From positions 1-6,173 of the forward strand of contig JAQCKL010000288.1 of the NCBI GenBank assembly GCA_027592485.1: 6,173 nucleotides of DNA. Reading direction: 5' to 3'. The position numbers and the translations under genes are program-made. The stretch is from Cyanobacteriota bacterium (GTDB lineage Bacteria; Cyanobacteriota; Cyanobacteriia; Phormidesmidales; Phormidesmidaceae). Below, in pieces: positions 1 to 5,824 of the stretch. A model generated the notes under the pieces. The model was not told the DNA's origin, made no database searches, and saw only the letters and a list, made by a program, of their open reading frames with translations. Position 1 is the stretch's first letter, and the number at the start of each line of letters is the position of its first letter.

Positions 1-64
1 CCCGTTCAGAGTGGTATATCTCTGGACATCCTGTCGACAGGTTCTTTCGCGTAACACCTGTGCT

Positions 65-90
65 GCGGGGGTGAAGCGCTTCTCCCCTGC
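65..90 (+). terminator. Long inverted repeat, possible terminator of an upstream gene
   Basis: The two 13-nt arms (65-77 and 78-90) pair except for one T/T mismatch and one G-T wobble. The centre is the perfect 10-bp palindrome GAAGCGCTTC (73-82). The right arm is followed by TTTCCTC, a poor U-tract. A terminator for a gene lying before the window fits, but a protein-binding operator or an RNA structure in a long leader is possible too. Confidence 0.35.
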
Positions 91-175
91 TTTCCTCAAA
101 CCCGTTTTACCCGTCTGTCTAGGCGATTGTTGTATTGGGCCACTCCCTTGGGGTGGGCTCTGGAAGGAGGTGTCT

Positions 176-271
176 ATGGCTAGTTTCTCCCGTCTATCCG
201 TCGTCATTACCTGTATAGCGCAGGCAATGCCAATGCGGTCCCCCCGTGGGAACCTTGCCCCGTCGCTGTGA
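176..271 (+). CDS. Possible 31-codon leader ORF (hypothetical)
   Basis: An ATG at 176 lies 5 nt after a textbook Shine-Dalgarno AAGGAGG (164-170), and the frame runs 31 codons to a TGA at 269-271. The predicted peptide starts MASFSRLSVV and is Ser/Val/Pro-rich, with no recognised domain and no run of one amino acid as in attenuator leaders. The same frame stays open upstream to an ATG at 11, but only the 176 start has a ribosome binding site. It ends about 195 bp before sbtA. The strong ribosome binding site is the only real support; codon use gives none, and it may be chance. Confidence 0.25.
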   Translation: MASFSRLSVVITCIAQAMPMRSPRGNLAPSL

Positions 272-450
272 GGGCTGATTAGCCCCAGCCAGTGCGATCG
301 CCCCAGCGAAGCCTTGACCTTCCAGCCCACAACGCATCGGGATGCAGATGCCATGGAGTGGCAACTTGACGCGCTGCTCCCTCGGATGCGTAGAGCCAGC
401 CAGGATTCGAGGCCACGCTTGCCCACCGTCCTGACCTCTCATGTCTGATT

Positions 451-458
451 TAGGAGGA
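451..458 (+). promoter_or_regulatory. Ribosome binding site of sbtA
   Basis: TAGGAGGA lies 8 nt before a GTG. It fixes the sbtA start at that GTG: the next in-frame Met is residue 27, inside the first membrane segment. Confidence 0.85.
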
Positions 459-466
459 ATTACAAA

Positions 467-1663
467 GTGGATTTCTTGTCCGAATTCTTTACGCTCTTCA
501 TATCGAAGTTGCAGTCCCCAACCCTCGGGTTTCTGATTGGGGGGATGGTCGTTGCTGCCCTGAATAGCCGACTGACGATCCCCGATTCGGTCTATAAATT
601 CATCGTCTTCATGCTGCTCATCAAAGTCGGTCTGAGCGGCGGCATTGCTATCCGCAATGCCAACTTGACAGAGATGCTGTTGCCGGCATTGTTCGCTGTC
701 ATCACCGGCATCCTGATTGTGTTTATCGCCCGCTATACGTTGGCTAGGATGCCAGGGGTCAAAACCTTGGACGCCGTTGCGACCGGGGGCTTATTTGGGG
801 CCGTGAGTGGCTCGACCCTCGCCGCTGGCATTACCTTGCTAGAAGGCCAAGGTATCGAGTACGAAGCTTGGTCCGCTGCGCTCTATCCTTTTATGGATAT
901 CCCCGCCCTCGTGACGGCGATCGTTGTCGCTAGCATCTATGCCAGTAAGCAAAAGCGCGAAAAGTATCTCAGAAATGCAGAGTCCATCAGTAAGGGGGAA
1001 TATGGCGGTATGCAGCCTGTTGCCGCAGGCGGATATGCCAGTGAGTCTGCCGTTCCTGCGGGTGGGTATCCCATTAGCGATCAGAGCAGCGCTGAAGGTG
1101 GCTATTCCGGTGGTGGTGGTGGCTCTTCCAGCCAGTCAGGAGGTGCCCCCAGCAGCCGAGTTAAAATCTGGCCCATCATCAAGGAAAGTCTCCAGGGCTC
1201 CGCTCTCTCGGCTTTACTCCTCGGTCTCGTGCTGGGTATTATCACCCGCCCAGACAGCGTTTATGAGGGCTTTTTCGATCCCCCTTTCCGTGGGCTGCTT
1301 GCCATCTTGATGTTGGTGATGGGGATGGAAGCTTGGGCACGGCTGGGTGAATTGCGCAAAGTGGGCCATTGGTATGCCCTATACGCTGTGGTCGCTCCCT
1401 TACTGCATGGGTTCATTGGCTTCGGGTTTGGTTACATTGCCCACATCACCACTGGTTTCAGCCCTGGCGGCGTTGTCCTGCTGTCTGTTATCGCTGCTTC
1501 CAGTTCCGACATCTCCGGGCCGCCTACCCTCCGGGCTGGCATTCCTAAGGCCAATCCCTCTGCCTACATCGGTGCATCCACAGCCGTCGGCACCCCTATT
1601 GCCATTGCCGTGTGTATCCCATTCTTCATTGGGCTCGCCCAGGCCACGATGGGAGGGGGCTAA
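467..1663 (+). CDS. sbtA: Sodium-dependent bicarbonate transporter SbtA
   Basis: This is a high-affinity Na+/HCO3- symporter of the cytoplasmic membrane and part of the cyanobacterial CO2-concentrating mechanism. The 398-residue protein (family PF05982) has two homologous halves of hydrophobic segments, about residues 1-160 and 232-395, joined by a cytoplasmic linker. Family landmarks are the first-half motif GAVSGSTLAAG (111-121) and the second-half SSSDISGPPTLR (345-356). Serines in these two regions form the bicarbonate/Na+ site in solved SbtA structures. The linker (about 160-232) begins with charged KQKREK (161-166) and is then low-complexity Gly/Ser/Tyr with repeated GGY (188-190, 199-201, 211-213) and a GGGGG run. 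Synechocystis SbtA is about 374 residues, so the extra length probably lies in this linker. The start is GTG. sbtB follows 86 bp later, as is usual. Expression is expected to rise under low carbon. Confidence 0.96.
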   Translation: MDFLSEFFTLFISKLQSPTLGFLIGGMVVAALNSRLTIPDSVYKFIVFMLLIKVGLSGGIAIRNANLTEMLLPALFAVITGILIVFIARYTLARMPGVKTLDAVATGGLFGAVSGSTLAAGITLLEGQGIEYEAWSAALYPFMDIPALVTAIVVASIYASKQKREKYLRNAESISKGEYGGMQPVAAGGYASESAVPAGGYPISDQSSAEGGYSGGGGGSSSQSGGAPSSRVKIWPIIKESLQGSALSALLLGLVLGIITRPDSVYEGFFDPPFRGLLAILMLVMGMEAWARLGELRKVGHWYALYAVVAPLLHGFIGFGFGYIAHITTGFSPGGVVLLSVIAASSSDISGPPTLRAGIPKANPSAYIGASTAVGTPIAIAVCIPFFIGLAQATMGGG

Positions 1664-1668
1664 GGCCA

Positions 1669-1698
1669 GAGGGGGGCAGGGATTGTCGATGCCCCCTC
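1669..1698 (+). other. Intercistronic stem-loop between sbtA and sbtB
   Basis: The left arm 1669-1678 (GA, six G, CA) pairs with 1690-1698 (TG, five C, TC), giving a stem of about 9 bp with one bulged G and an 11-nt loop. It starts 5 nt after the sbtA stop. No U-tract follows, so full intrinsic termination is unlikely. It could protect the 3' end of sbtA mRNA, mark a processing site, or cause partial termination, which would set the SbtA:SbtB ratio. The role is inferred. Confidence 0.5.
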
Positions 1699-1732
1699 GC
1701 TTGGTGACCCATGTCGTGCAGTGAGTACATGC

Positions 1733-1742
1733 TTAAGGAGGT
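1733..1742 (+). promoter_or_regulatory. Ribosome binding site of sbtB
   Basis: TTAAGGAGGT sits 7 nt before ATG 1750 and is nearly fully complementary to the 16S rRNA tail. It decides the start: an in-frame ATG at 1711 would add 13 residues (MSCSEYMLKEVNK) that encode this site itself and do not look like the SbtB N-terminus. Confidence 0.85.
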
Positions 1743-1749
1743 AAACAAG

Positions 1750-2082
1750 ATGGCTAAACCAGCCAAAAAGCTCGTCATCATTACAGAGAAGCTGTTGTTG
1801 AATAAAGTCGCCCAGATCATCGACGAAGCCGGAGCTAGCGGCTACACAGTGTTGGAAACGGGCGGTAAAGGCAGTCGCAACGTGCGCTCGTCCGGACAAC
1901 CCAGCCTTTCCGACACCACCGCGAATATTAAATTCGAGGTACTCACCGAAGATCGGGATATGGCCCTGAAAATTTCGGATAGGGTGGCGCTGGAGTTCTT
2001 CGACGACTATTCGGGCATTGCCTACATCTGTGACGCTGAGGTGCTGTACGCCCACAAGTTCTGCGGACCAGACGGCTGTTAA
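1750..2082 (+). CDS. sbtB: PII-like carbon-signalling protein SbtB
   Basis: SbtB is a trimeric PII-superfamily protein that docks on the cytoplasmic face of SbtA and inhibits bicarbonate uptake according to the bound adenyl nucleotide (AMP, ADP, ATP, cAMP). The 110-residue product has the expected size and order: first beta strand KKLVIITEKLL (6-16), flexible T-loop about 38-58 containing GSRNVR (41-46; the arginines at 43 and 46 belong to the nucleotide-binding region in characterised SbtB), then FEVLTEDRDMALKISDRV (62-79). The C-terminus ends in CGPDGC (105-110), matching the CGPxGC redox loop of Synechocystis SbtB, whose disulfide links thioredoxin/redox state to its apyrase activity. It lies 86 bp after sbtA on the same strand and is followed by a terminator, so the two very probably form one operon. 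Confidence 0.96.
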   Translation: MAKPAKKLVIITEKLLLNKVAQIIDEAGASGYTVLETGGKGSRNVRSSGQPSLSDTTANIKFEVLTEDRDMALKISDRVALEFFDDYSGIAYICDAEVLYAHKFCGPDGC

Positions 2083-2101
2083 ACCAAGGCGATGCGTATC
2101 T

Positions 2102-2129
2102 AAAAAGCCGGGGCTTGCCCCGGCTTTTT
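2102..2129. terminator. Bidirectional intrinsic terminator (sbtB / aminotransferase)
   Basis: A 12-bp perfect stem, AAAAAGCCGGGG (2102-2113) with CCCCGGCTTTTT (2118-2129), closes on the tetraloop CTTG. The T5 run serves sbtAB on the + strand, and the A5 run supplies a U-tract for the convergent - strand aminotransferase, whose stop codon lies 46 bp away. This is a classic shared terminator between convergent genes. Confidence 0.93.
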
Positions 2130-2174
2130 GCTGGTTGTTGCTCCCTATGCTTTCATCACATCTGATGACGCGCG

Positions 2175-3506
2175 TTACATCTGGCTTAGCACCGTTGCGA
2201 TCGCAGTGAAGATTTGGTCAATTTGGGCGGGTTGGATAATCAGCGGGGGGGAAAGGGCGATATTGTCGCCAGCGGCGCGGACGAAGACCCCCGCCTCAAA
2301 ACAGCGCAGAAACACTTCAAAGCCACGGGCACCGGGCTTGTCTGTGGGGTCTAGCTCAATGCCCGCCAGCAGCCCCAGGTTACGCACATCAATGACGTGG
2401 CGAGTGCCTTTCAGGCTGTGGGCGGCGGCTTCCCACGCGGCGGCTAGGGTTTGGACGCGGCTGAATAGGCCCTCCGCCTCGTAAATATCCAGGGTGGCGA
2501 GGCCCGCCGCGCAGGCGACGGGATGGCCAGAATAGGTGTAGCCGTGGAAGAACTCGATGCCGCTGTCGCTGGCTGCCATGAAGCGATCGTAGATGCCCTG
2601 GCGCACAAACACTGCCCCCATGGGGATGTTGCCATTGGTGAGGCCCTTAGCCGCCACCACCAGATCGGGCATCACATCAAAATATTCCGCCGCAAAGGGG
2701 GTGCCCAGGCGGCCAAAGCCCGTAATCACCTCGTCAAAAATCAGCAAAATGCCGTGGCGATCGCAGATCTGCCGCAACCGTTGCAGGTACCCTACTGGCG
2801 GCACCAGCACCCCCGTCGCCCCGTATACGGGCTCCACAATCACCGCCGCGATCGCGTCAGCCCCGCGTTTTTCGACCACCTGCTCTAGCTCATCGGCCAA
2901 GGCTGCCCCCCACAGGGGTTGGCCGCGACTGAAGGCATTGTGGGCCAAATCGTGGGTGTGGCGCAGGTGATCCACACCGGGGGTGAGGTCCCCAAAGAAG
3001 CGGCGATTGGTGGCAATGCCCCCAACGGCGACGCCCCCCAAATTCACCCCGTGGTAGGCTCGTTCTCGCCCCACTAACCGCTGGCGGCTGGGTTCGCCCC
3101 CCAAGGCGTGGTAGGCGATCGCGATTTTCAGGGCCGTATCCACCGCCTCGGAGCCAGAATTGGTGAAAAAGACATGGTTTAAGTCCCCCGGCAGCAATTT
3201 CACCAATCGGTCCGCCAGTTGAAACGCCCCTGGGTGACCCATCTGAAATGAAGAGGCATAGTCCAGTTGCAGCAGTTGTTGCTGCACCGCAGCGGCAATT
3301 TCCGGTCGCCCATGGCCCGCATTCACACACCACAGGCCCGCCGTGCCGTCGAGAATCTGGCGACCCTCGCGATCGGTGTAGTACATGCCCTGGGCGGCGG
3401 TCAGCAGCCGGGGGTTGGTTTTGAACTGGCGATTGGCCGTAAAGGGCATCCAAAAGGCGTCGAGGGCCGGGGCAGGGCTAGACGGAGACGAAGCGACCTC
3501 AGACAT
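2175..3506 (-). CDS. Class III PLP aminotransferase, omega-amino acid:pyruvate type
   Basis: This pyridoxal-phosphate enzyme moves the terminal amino group of an omega-amino acid or amine (beta-alanine, GABA or a diamine) to pyruvate. At 443 residues it closely resembles Pseudomonas beta-alanine:pyruvate transaminase (about 448). Landmarks: WMPFTANRQF (19-28), phosphate-binding SGS (117-119), ring-stacking YHG (151-153), IVEPVYGATGVLVPPVGYL (223-241), the DEVITGFGRLG block with Asp258, Schiff-base Lys287 in AAKGLTNGNIPMGA, HGYTYSGHPVACAAG (321-335), and Arg410 in VFVRAAGD, at the place of the carboxylate-binding arginine. The ATG has GAGGA upstream on the - strand. It is cytosolic, convergent with sbtB and divergent from a PotD-like binding protein, which hints at polyamine or omega-amino acid catabolism. 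Substrate is not resolvable from sequence: a putrescine or GABA transaminase remains possible. Four HIP1 sites lie in the gene. Confidence 0.9.
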   Translation of the reverse strand: MSEVASSPSSPAPALDAFWMPFTANRQFKTNPRLLTAAQGMYYTDREGRQILDGTAGLWCVNAGHGRPEIAAAVQQQLLQLDYASSFQMGHPGAFQLADRLVKLLPGDLNHVFFTNSGSEAVDTALKIAIAYHALGGEPSRQRLVGRERAYHGVNLGGVAVGGIATNRRFFGDLTPGVDHLRHTHDLAHNAFSRGQPLWGAALADELEQVVEKRGADAIAAVIVEPVYGATGVLVPPVGYLQRLRQICDRHGILLIFDEVITGFGRLGTPFAAEYFDVMPDLVVAAKGLTNGNIPMGAVFVRQGIYDRFMAASDSGIEFFHGYTYSGHPVACAAGLATLDIYEAEGLFSRVQTLAAAWEAAAHSLKGTRHVIDVRNLGLLAGIELDPTDKPGARGFEVFLRCFEAGVFVRAAGDNIALSPPLIIQPAQIDQIFTAIATVLSQM

Positions 3507-3674
3507 GGGGGATCCTCAACAATGGCCAAACAGCGATGTCCAAAATCATACGGTAGCGCCCTGGGGCGGGGGCGGGGCGATCGCCCGTGTTTTGAATAAC
3601 CGTTCCAAAGGGCGGGGCTGATTTATAGTAGGCAGTTAATTCTTCAGTTCATTATTCAACGGACACCAGCATCC
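3507..3674. promoter_or_regulatory. Divergent promoter region, aminotransferase / binding protein
   Basis: These 168 bp separate two divergent genes. On the - strand TATGAT (plus coordinates 3545-3550) is a good -10 box placed for a leader of about 31 nt to the aminotransferase; its -35 is not recognisable. On the + strand TATAGT (3624-3629) would give a leader of about 39 nt to the binding protein; the -35 is weak. A GC-rich stretch with HIP1 at 3577-3584 lies between. The ATG at 3675 has only a distant GGA (3661-3663) as ribosome binding site. A single regulator could control both genes, but no clear operator was seen. Confidence 0.4.
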
Positions 3675-4718
3675 ATGTGGTATCGAGTCGCGATTTTGGT
3701 GAGCTGCCTACTCTGCCTGTTGGGATGGCCCGCCCCTGTGCAGGCCGCTGATTGCACCCTCAGCGAGATCGTCTGGGAAGGGTATACCGACCCGGCCTTT
3801 ACCGCCGCCTTTGAAGCCGACACTGGCTGCGCCATCAAAGCCACCTACGCCGGGTCGAGTGACGAAATGTTCGCTAAGTTTCGCGCCAGCGGGGGCCGCA
3901 ACTACGACCTGATTTCCGCCTCGGGGGACATTACGGAGCGCCTCTACAAAGCGGGCTTAGTGCGGCCCATCGACACCCGTCAACTGGACAACTACAGCGC
4001 CATCTTTGAGTCCTTCCAAACGGGCAGGTGGAATACCTTTGACGGTCAGCCCTACGGCGTCACCTTTGCTTGGGGGCCAAATGTGCTGATCTACAACACT
4101 GAGGCGGTGCAGCCCGCCCCCAATAGCTGGGATGTGCTGTTTGACCCCCAATATGCGGGTCAAATCACCCTGCCCGACAACCCCATGACCATTGCCGACG
4201 TGGCCCTGTGGCTGGGCAAGCCCGACCCCTACGACCTGACTTCGGCGGATCTGGCGGAGGTGAAGGCCAAGCTGCTGGAATTGCGCCCCAGTATCCGCAA
4301 GTTTTGGACCACGGCGGGGGAACTGGCCAACCTGTTTCAGTCGGGGGAAGTGGTGCTAGCCCACGCTTGGCCCCTCACCTATCAACAGCTCGCGGAGGCG
4401 GACTTTCCGGTGGGGTCCGTCAGCCCTGAAGGGCAACTCACGGGCTGGACGGATTCCTGGATGATTGCCAAACGATCTCCCAACCCGGATGCGGCCTACC
4501 AGTGGATTGACTACATCCTGAGCGGCCCCGGCCAAAAGGGCGTGATTGAGACCACGGGCTATTCGGGAGCGACTGAGTTGGGGACAGCGGCGATCGGGCC
4601 AGAACGGGCCAAGGAGCTGTTCATGGATGATTTGTCGCTGCATGGCAAAATCAACATGTGGCAAAGCGTCAAAAACTACGACGAGTGGGTCCAGCTCTGG
4701 AACGAAATTCGTAGCTAA
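3675..4718 (+). CDS. PotD-like ABC transporter substrate-binding protein (periplasmic)
   Basis: This is a secreted solute receptor of the family 1/PotD type, which delivers polyamines or similar cations to an ABC importer. The 347-residue precursor begins with a signal peptide: Arg4, a hydrophobic stretch 5-19, and probable cleavage after PVQA (24). LVSC at 8-11 resembles a lipobox but lies too close to the N-terminus. The mature part shows WEGYTDPAFTAAFEADTGC (34-52), YDLISASGD (77-85), YGVTFAWGPNVLIYN (127-141), WDVLFDPQYAGQITLPD (152-168) and GWTDSWMIAKRSPNPDAAYQWIDYIL (257-282). Trp258/Asp260 fall where PotD uses Trp255/Asp257 to hold the amine. Cys27 and Cys52 could form a disulfide. No permease or ATPase gene follows: the next 446 bp are non-coding, so it is an orphan receptor or its partners are elsewhere. 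The divergent omega-aminotransferase supports an amine ligand. The exact ligand is uncertain. Confidence 0.85.
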   Translation: MWYRVAILVSCLLCLLGWPAPVQAADCTLSEIVWEGYTDPAFTAAFEADTGCAIKATYAGSSDEMFAKFRASGGRNYDLISASGDITERLYKAGLVRPIDTRQLDNYSAIFESFQTGRWNTFDGQPYGVTFAWGPNVLIYNTEAVQPAPNSWDVLFDPQYAGQITLPDNPMTIADVALWLGKPDPYDLTSADLAEVKAKLLELRPSIRKFWTTAGELANLFQSGEVVLAHAWPLTYQQLAEADFPVGSVSPEGQLTGWTDSWMIAKRSPNPDAAYQWIDYILSGPGQKGVIETTGYSGATELGTAAIGPERAKELFMDDLSLHGKINMWQSVKNYDEWVQLWNEIRS

Positions 4719-4775
4719 ACCATATTTAATGTGGTGATTGCAGCCAAGAATGTCGGCCATCTATCGCGGTTTATC

Positions 4776-4816
4776 AGGTAACCGTCCCTTAGATTTCGCT
4801 CAAGGGGCGGTTACCT
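4776..4816. terminator. 15-bp hairpin after the binding-protein gene
   Basis: Arms 4776-4790 (AGGTAACCGTCCCTT) and 4802-4816 pair fully except for one G-T wobble, with an 11-nt loop. It begins 57 bp after the stop codon. It is followed by TAAAAAGAG rather than a T-tract, and none is present on the other strand. Cyanobacterial 3' ends often lack a U-tract, so this may still end the binding-protein transcript. A small repetitive element is the alternative. Confidence 0.45.
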
Positions 4817-4889
4817 AAAAAGAGATGGTGAAGAAAACCCAAGCAAGTTCAGCCTAGAGTCAGAGAGGTGATTATACTGAATCATTCAA

Positions 4890-5012
4890 CTTATTTACCC
4901 GTATGAGAATCTTAGGTAGACGATGTTCTGCCTATTCGCCCAAACCAGGATCTTAGGCTGAAATATTTCCGCCTATTTACCCGTATGGGGATCTTAGGTG
5001 GAAACTTTCCCT
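4890..5012. repeat. Three tandem degenerate 41-bp repeats
   Basis: Units at 4890-4930, 4931-4971 and 4972-5012 are head-to-tail with no spacer. Hand alignment gives 30/41 identical positions between units 1 and 3 and 28/41 between 2 and 3. The shared core is CCTATTTACCC (TTATTTACCC in unit 1) plus [GA]ATCTTAGG, which recurs exactly every 41 bp (4908, 4949, 4990). The terminal CCTA and TAGG of this core are complementary, and ACCC/GGGG in unit 3 adds an inner stem, so each unit could form a small hairpin or a two-part protein site. No spacers separate the units, so this is not CRISPR. The array lies 152 bp upstream of the restriction gene. Function unknown. Confidence 0.8.
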
Positions 5013-5100
5013 CTAAAAAAAGAGTTAGGTGTACGCAACTCCTCTCTTCCAGTCTTTCAACCCACAAACTACACACACTTCAGGAACAAGGTAAAGGATC

Positions 5101-5140
5101 TTGACGTATACTTTCCTAGTCCTGCAAACTAATGTACTAT
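5101..5140 (+). promoter_or_regulatory. Possible promoter of the restriction-modification genes
   Basis: TTGACG (5101-5106) is a good -35 hexamer, but the best element 18 bp later (CAAACT) is weak. TATACT (5107-5112) and TACTAT (5135-5140) are -10-like without a good partner; TACTAT would place the transcript start about 18 nt before the ATG at 5165. The ribosome binding site is weak (GAGAGAAG, 5156-5163). A promoter here is likely from position, but which boxes act is uncertain. Confidence 0.3.
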
Positions 5141-5164
5141 TCAGTGGCATGACCTGAGAGAAGA

Positions 5165-5818
5165 ATGCAGCCAATACTGACTATAGAAAACTTGTGCGCT
5201 GAAGCAGCTAGGTTTGCTGAAATAGAGTCTATATACGACGAACCGACCCTTTATGGTGTGACAGATGGAAAAGCTATCGGAACTTATCTTGAGCATAAAT
5301 TCACAGCTTATTTAGCTCAAAATTACACTCACCAACGAGGAAATTCAGCATCAGGCATTGATCTTCCGGCTCTTGAAGTTGACATTAAAGTAACAAGCAT
5401 AAAGCAACCACAATCTTCTTGTCCCTTTAAATCAGCAACTCAAAAAGTATTTGGTTTGGGATACCATCTTCTGATCTTTGTTTATGACAAGTATGATGAC
5501 CCAGTGAATAGAACTGGAAGATTAAATATGCAGCATACAATTTTTGTAGATAATAGCAGAACAGGAGATTTTCAGACAACCAGAGGCATTATTGATATTT
5601 TGAATCGAGATGGAAACAAGGATGATATTATTGCTTTTATAATTGATAGAAATTTGCCAGTCGATGAAATAGGTGCAAATCAGTTGGCTGATAGAATTCT
5701 GGAATCGCCCCCAAATCAAGGATATTTAACAATCTCAAATGCTCTTCAGTGGAGATTGCAGTACAGTCGAGTTATTCAGCAAGCTGGTAGCACCTCAGGA
5801 ATAGTTAGGATTCGATAG
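5165..5818 (+). CDS. Predicted Type II restriction endonuclease, PD-(D/E)xK / MutH-like
   Basis: This is a 217-residue soluble protein, probably cutting DNA that its partner methylase has not modified. The nuclease core is in the N-terminal half: GTYLEHKFTAYL (39-50) with Glu43, then GNSASGIDLPALEVDIKVTS (59-78). Asp66, Asp73 and Lys75 give D-x6-D-x-K, the spacing of Asp70/Glu77/Lys79 in MutH, and Glu43 on a preceding helix resembles MutH Glu56. The following IKQPQSSCPFKSATQKVFGLGYHLLIFVYDKYDD is a beta-rich core. The C-terminal half (about 120-217) has no motif I recognise and may recognise the target. The assignment rests on these motifs plus the adenine methylase gene starting 6 bp downstream. 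Specificity cannot be read. AT-rich composition, unlike the upstream genes, suggests recent transfer. No controller gene is visible. Confidence 0.75.
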   Translation: MQPILTIENLCAEAARFAEIESIYDEPTLYGVTDGKAIGTYLEHKFTAYLAQNYTHQRGNSASGIDLPALEVDIKVTSIKQPQSSCPFKSATQKVFGLGYHLLIFVYDKYDDPVNRTGRLNMQHTIFVDNSRTGDFQTTRGIIDILNRDGNKDDIIAFIIDRNLPVDEIGANQLADRILESPPNQGYLTISNALQWRLQYSRVIQQAGSTSGIVRIR

Positions 5819-5824
5819 ATAAAG

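Larger units (their letters stand above)
1..466. other. Gene-free leader upstream of sbtA
   Basis: No convincing protein gene was found here on either strand; the two long open frames lack family-like sequence. It probably contains the end of an upstream transcription unit plus the promoter and 5' leader of sbtA. Visible structure: a 12-bp perfect palindrome at 30-41, a 26-bp inverted repeat at 65-90, an imperfect GC-rich hairpin near 138-160, a small stem-loop GGGCT/AGCCC at 272-285 nested inside CGCTG (264-268)/CAGCG (304-308), and a HIP1 octamer at 294-301. A TTGACG at 366-371 followed after 19 bp by TAGAGC is a weak promoter candidate for sbtA. I saw no clear binding site for the LysR-type low-carbon regulators CcmR or CmpR. 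Confidence 0.6.
4719..5164. other. Repeat-rich non-coding spacer at a composition boundary
   Basis: No gene was found on either strand. In order: a 15-bp hairpin (4776-4816), an AT-rich stretch with a -10-like TATACT (4873-4878), three tandem 41-bp units (4890-5012), a short inverted repeat GAGTT/AACTC (5022-5041), then promoter-like hexamers before the restriction gene. Base composition falls through this spacer, and no HIP1 octamer occurs from here to the window end. It is probably the left edge of an acquired restriction-modification segment. Confidence 0.6.

Noticed and set aside
194..442. 82-codon minus-strand open frame in the sbtA leader
   Set aside because: No recognisable domain, no ribosome binding site seen, and composition consistent with a chance frame in GC-rich non-coding DNA.
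441..540. Short ORF from ATG 441 overlapping the sbtA start
   Set aside because: It has no ribosome binding site of its own, runs out of frame through the sbtA coding sequence, and stops early.
1711..1749. Upstream ATG start for sbtB (adds 13 residues)
   Set aside because: This stretch contains the strong ribosome binding site for ATG 1750, and the added residues do not fit the SbtB N-terminus.
3696..3707. Lipobox (LVSC) making the binding protein a lipoprotein
   Set aside because: The cysteine would be residue 11, leaving too short a hydrophobic region. A standard signal peptidase I site after residue 24 fits better.
4356..4760. 134-codon minus-strand frame over the end of the binding-protein gene
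   Set aside because: It is antisense to a well-supported family member, and its sequence is the mirror of conserved coding DNA there.
4890..5012. CRISPR array
   Set aside because: The units are directly adjacent and degenerate with no unique spacers between them, and no cas gene is present.
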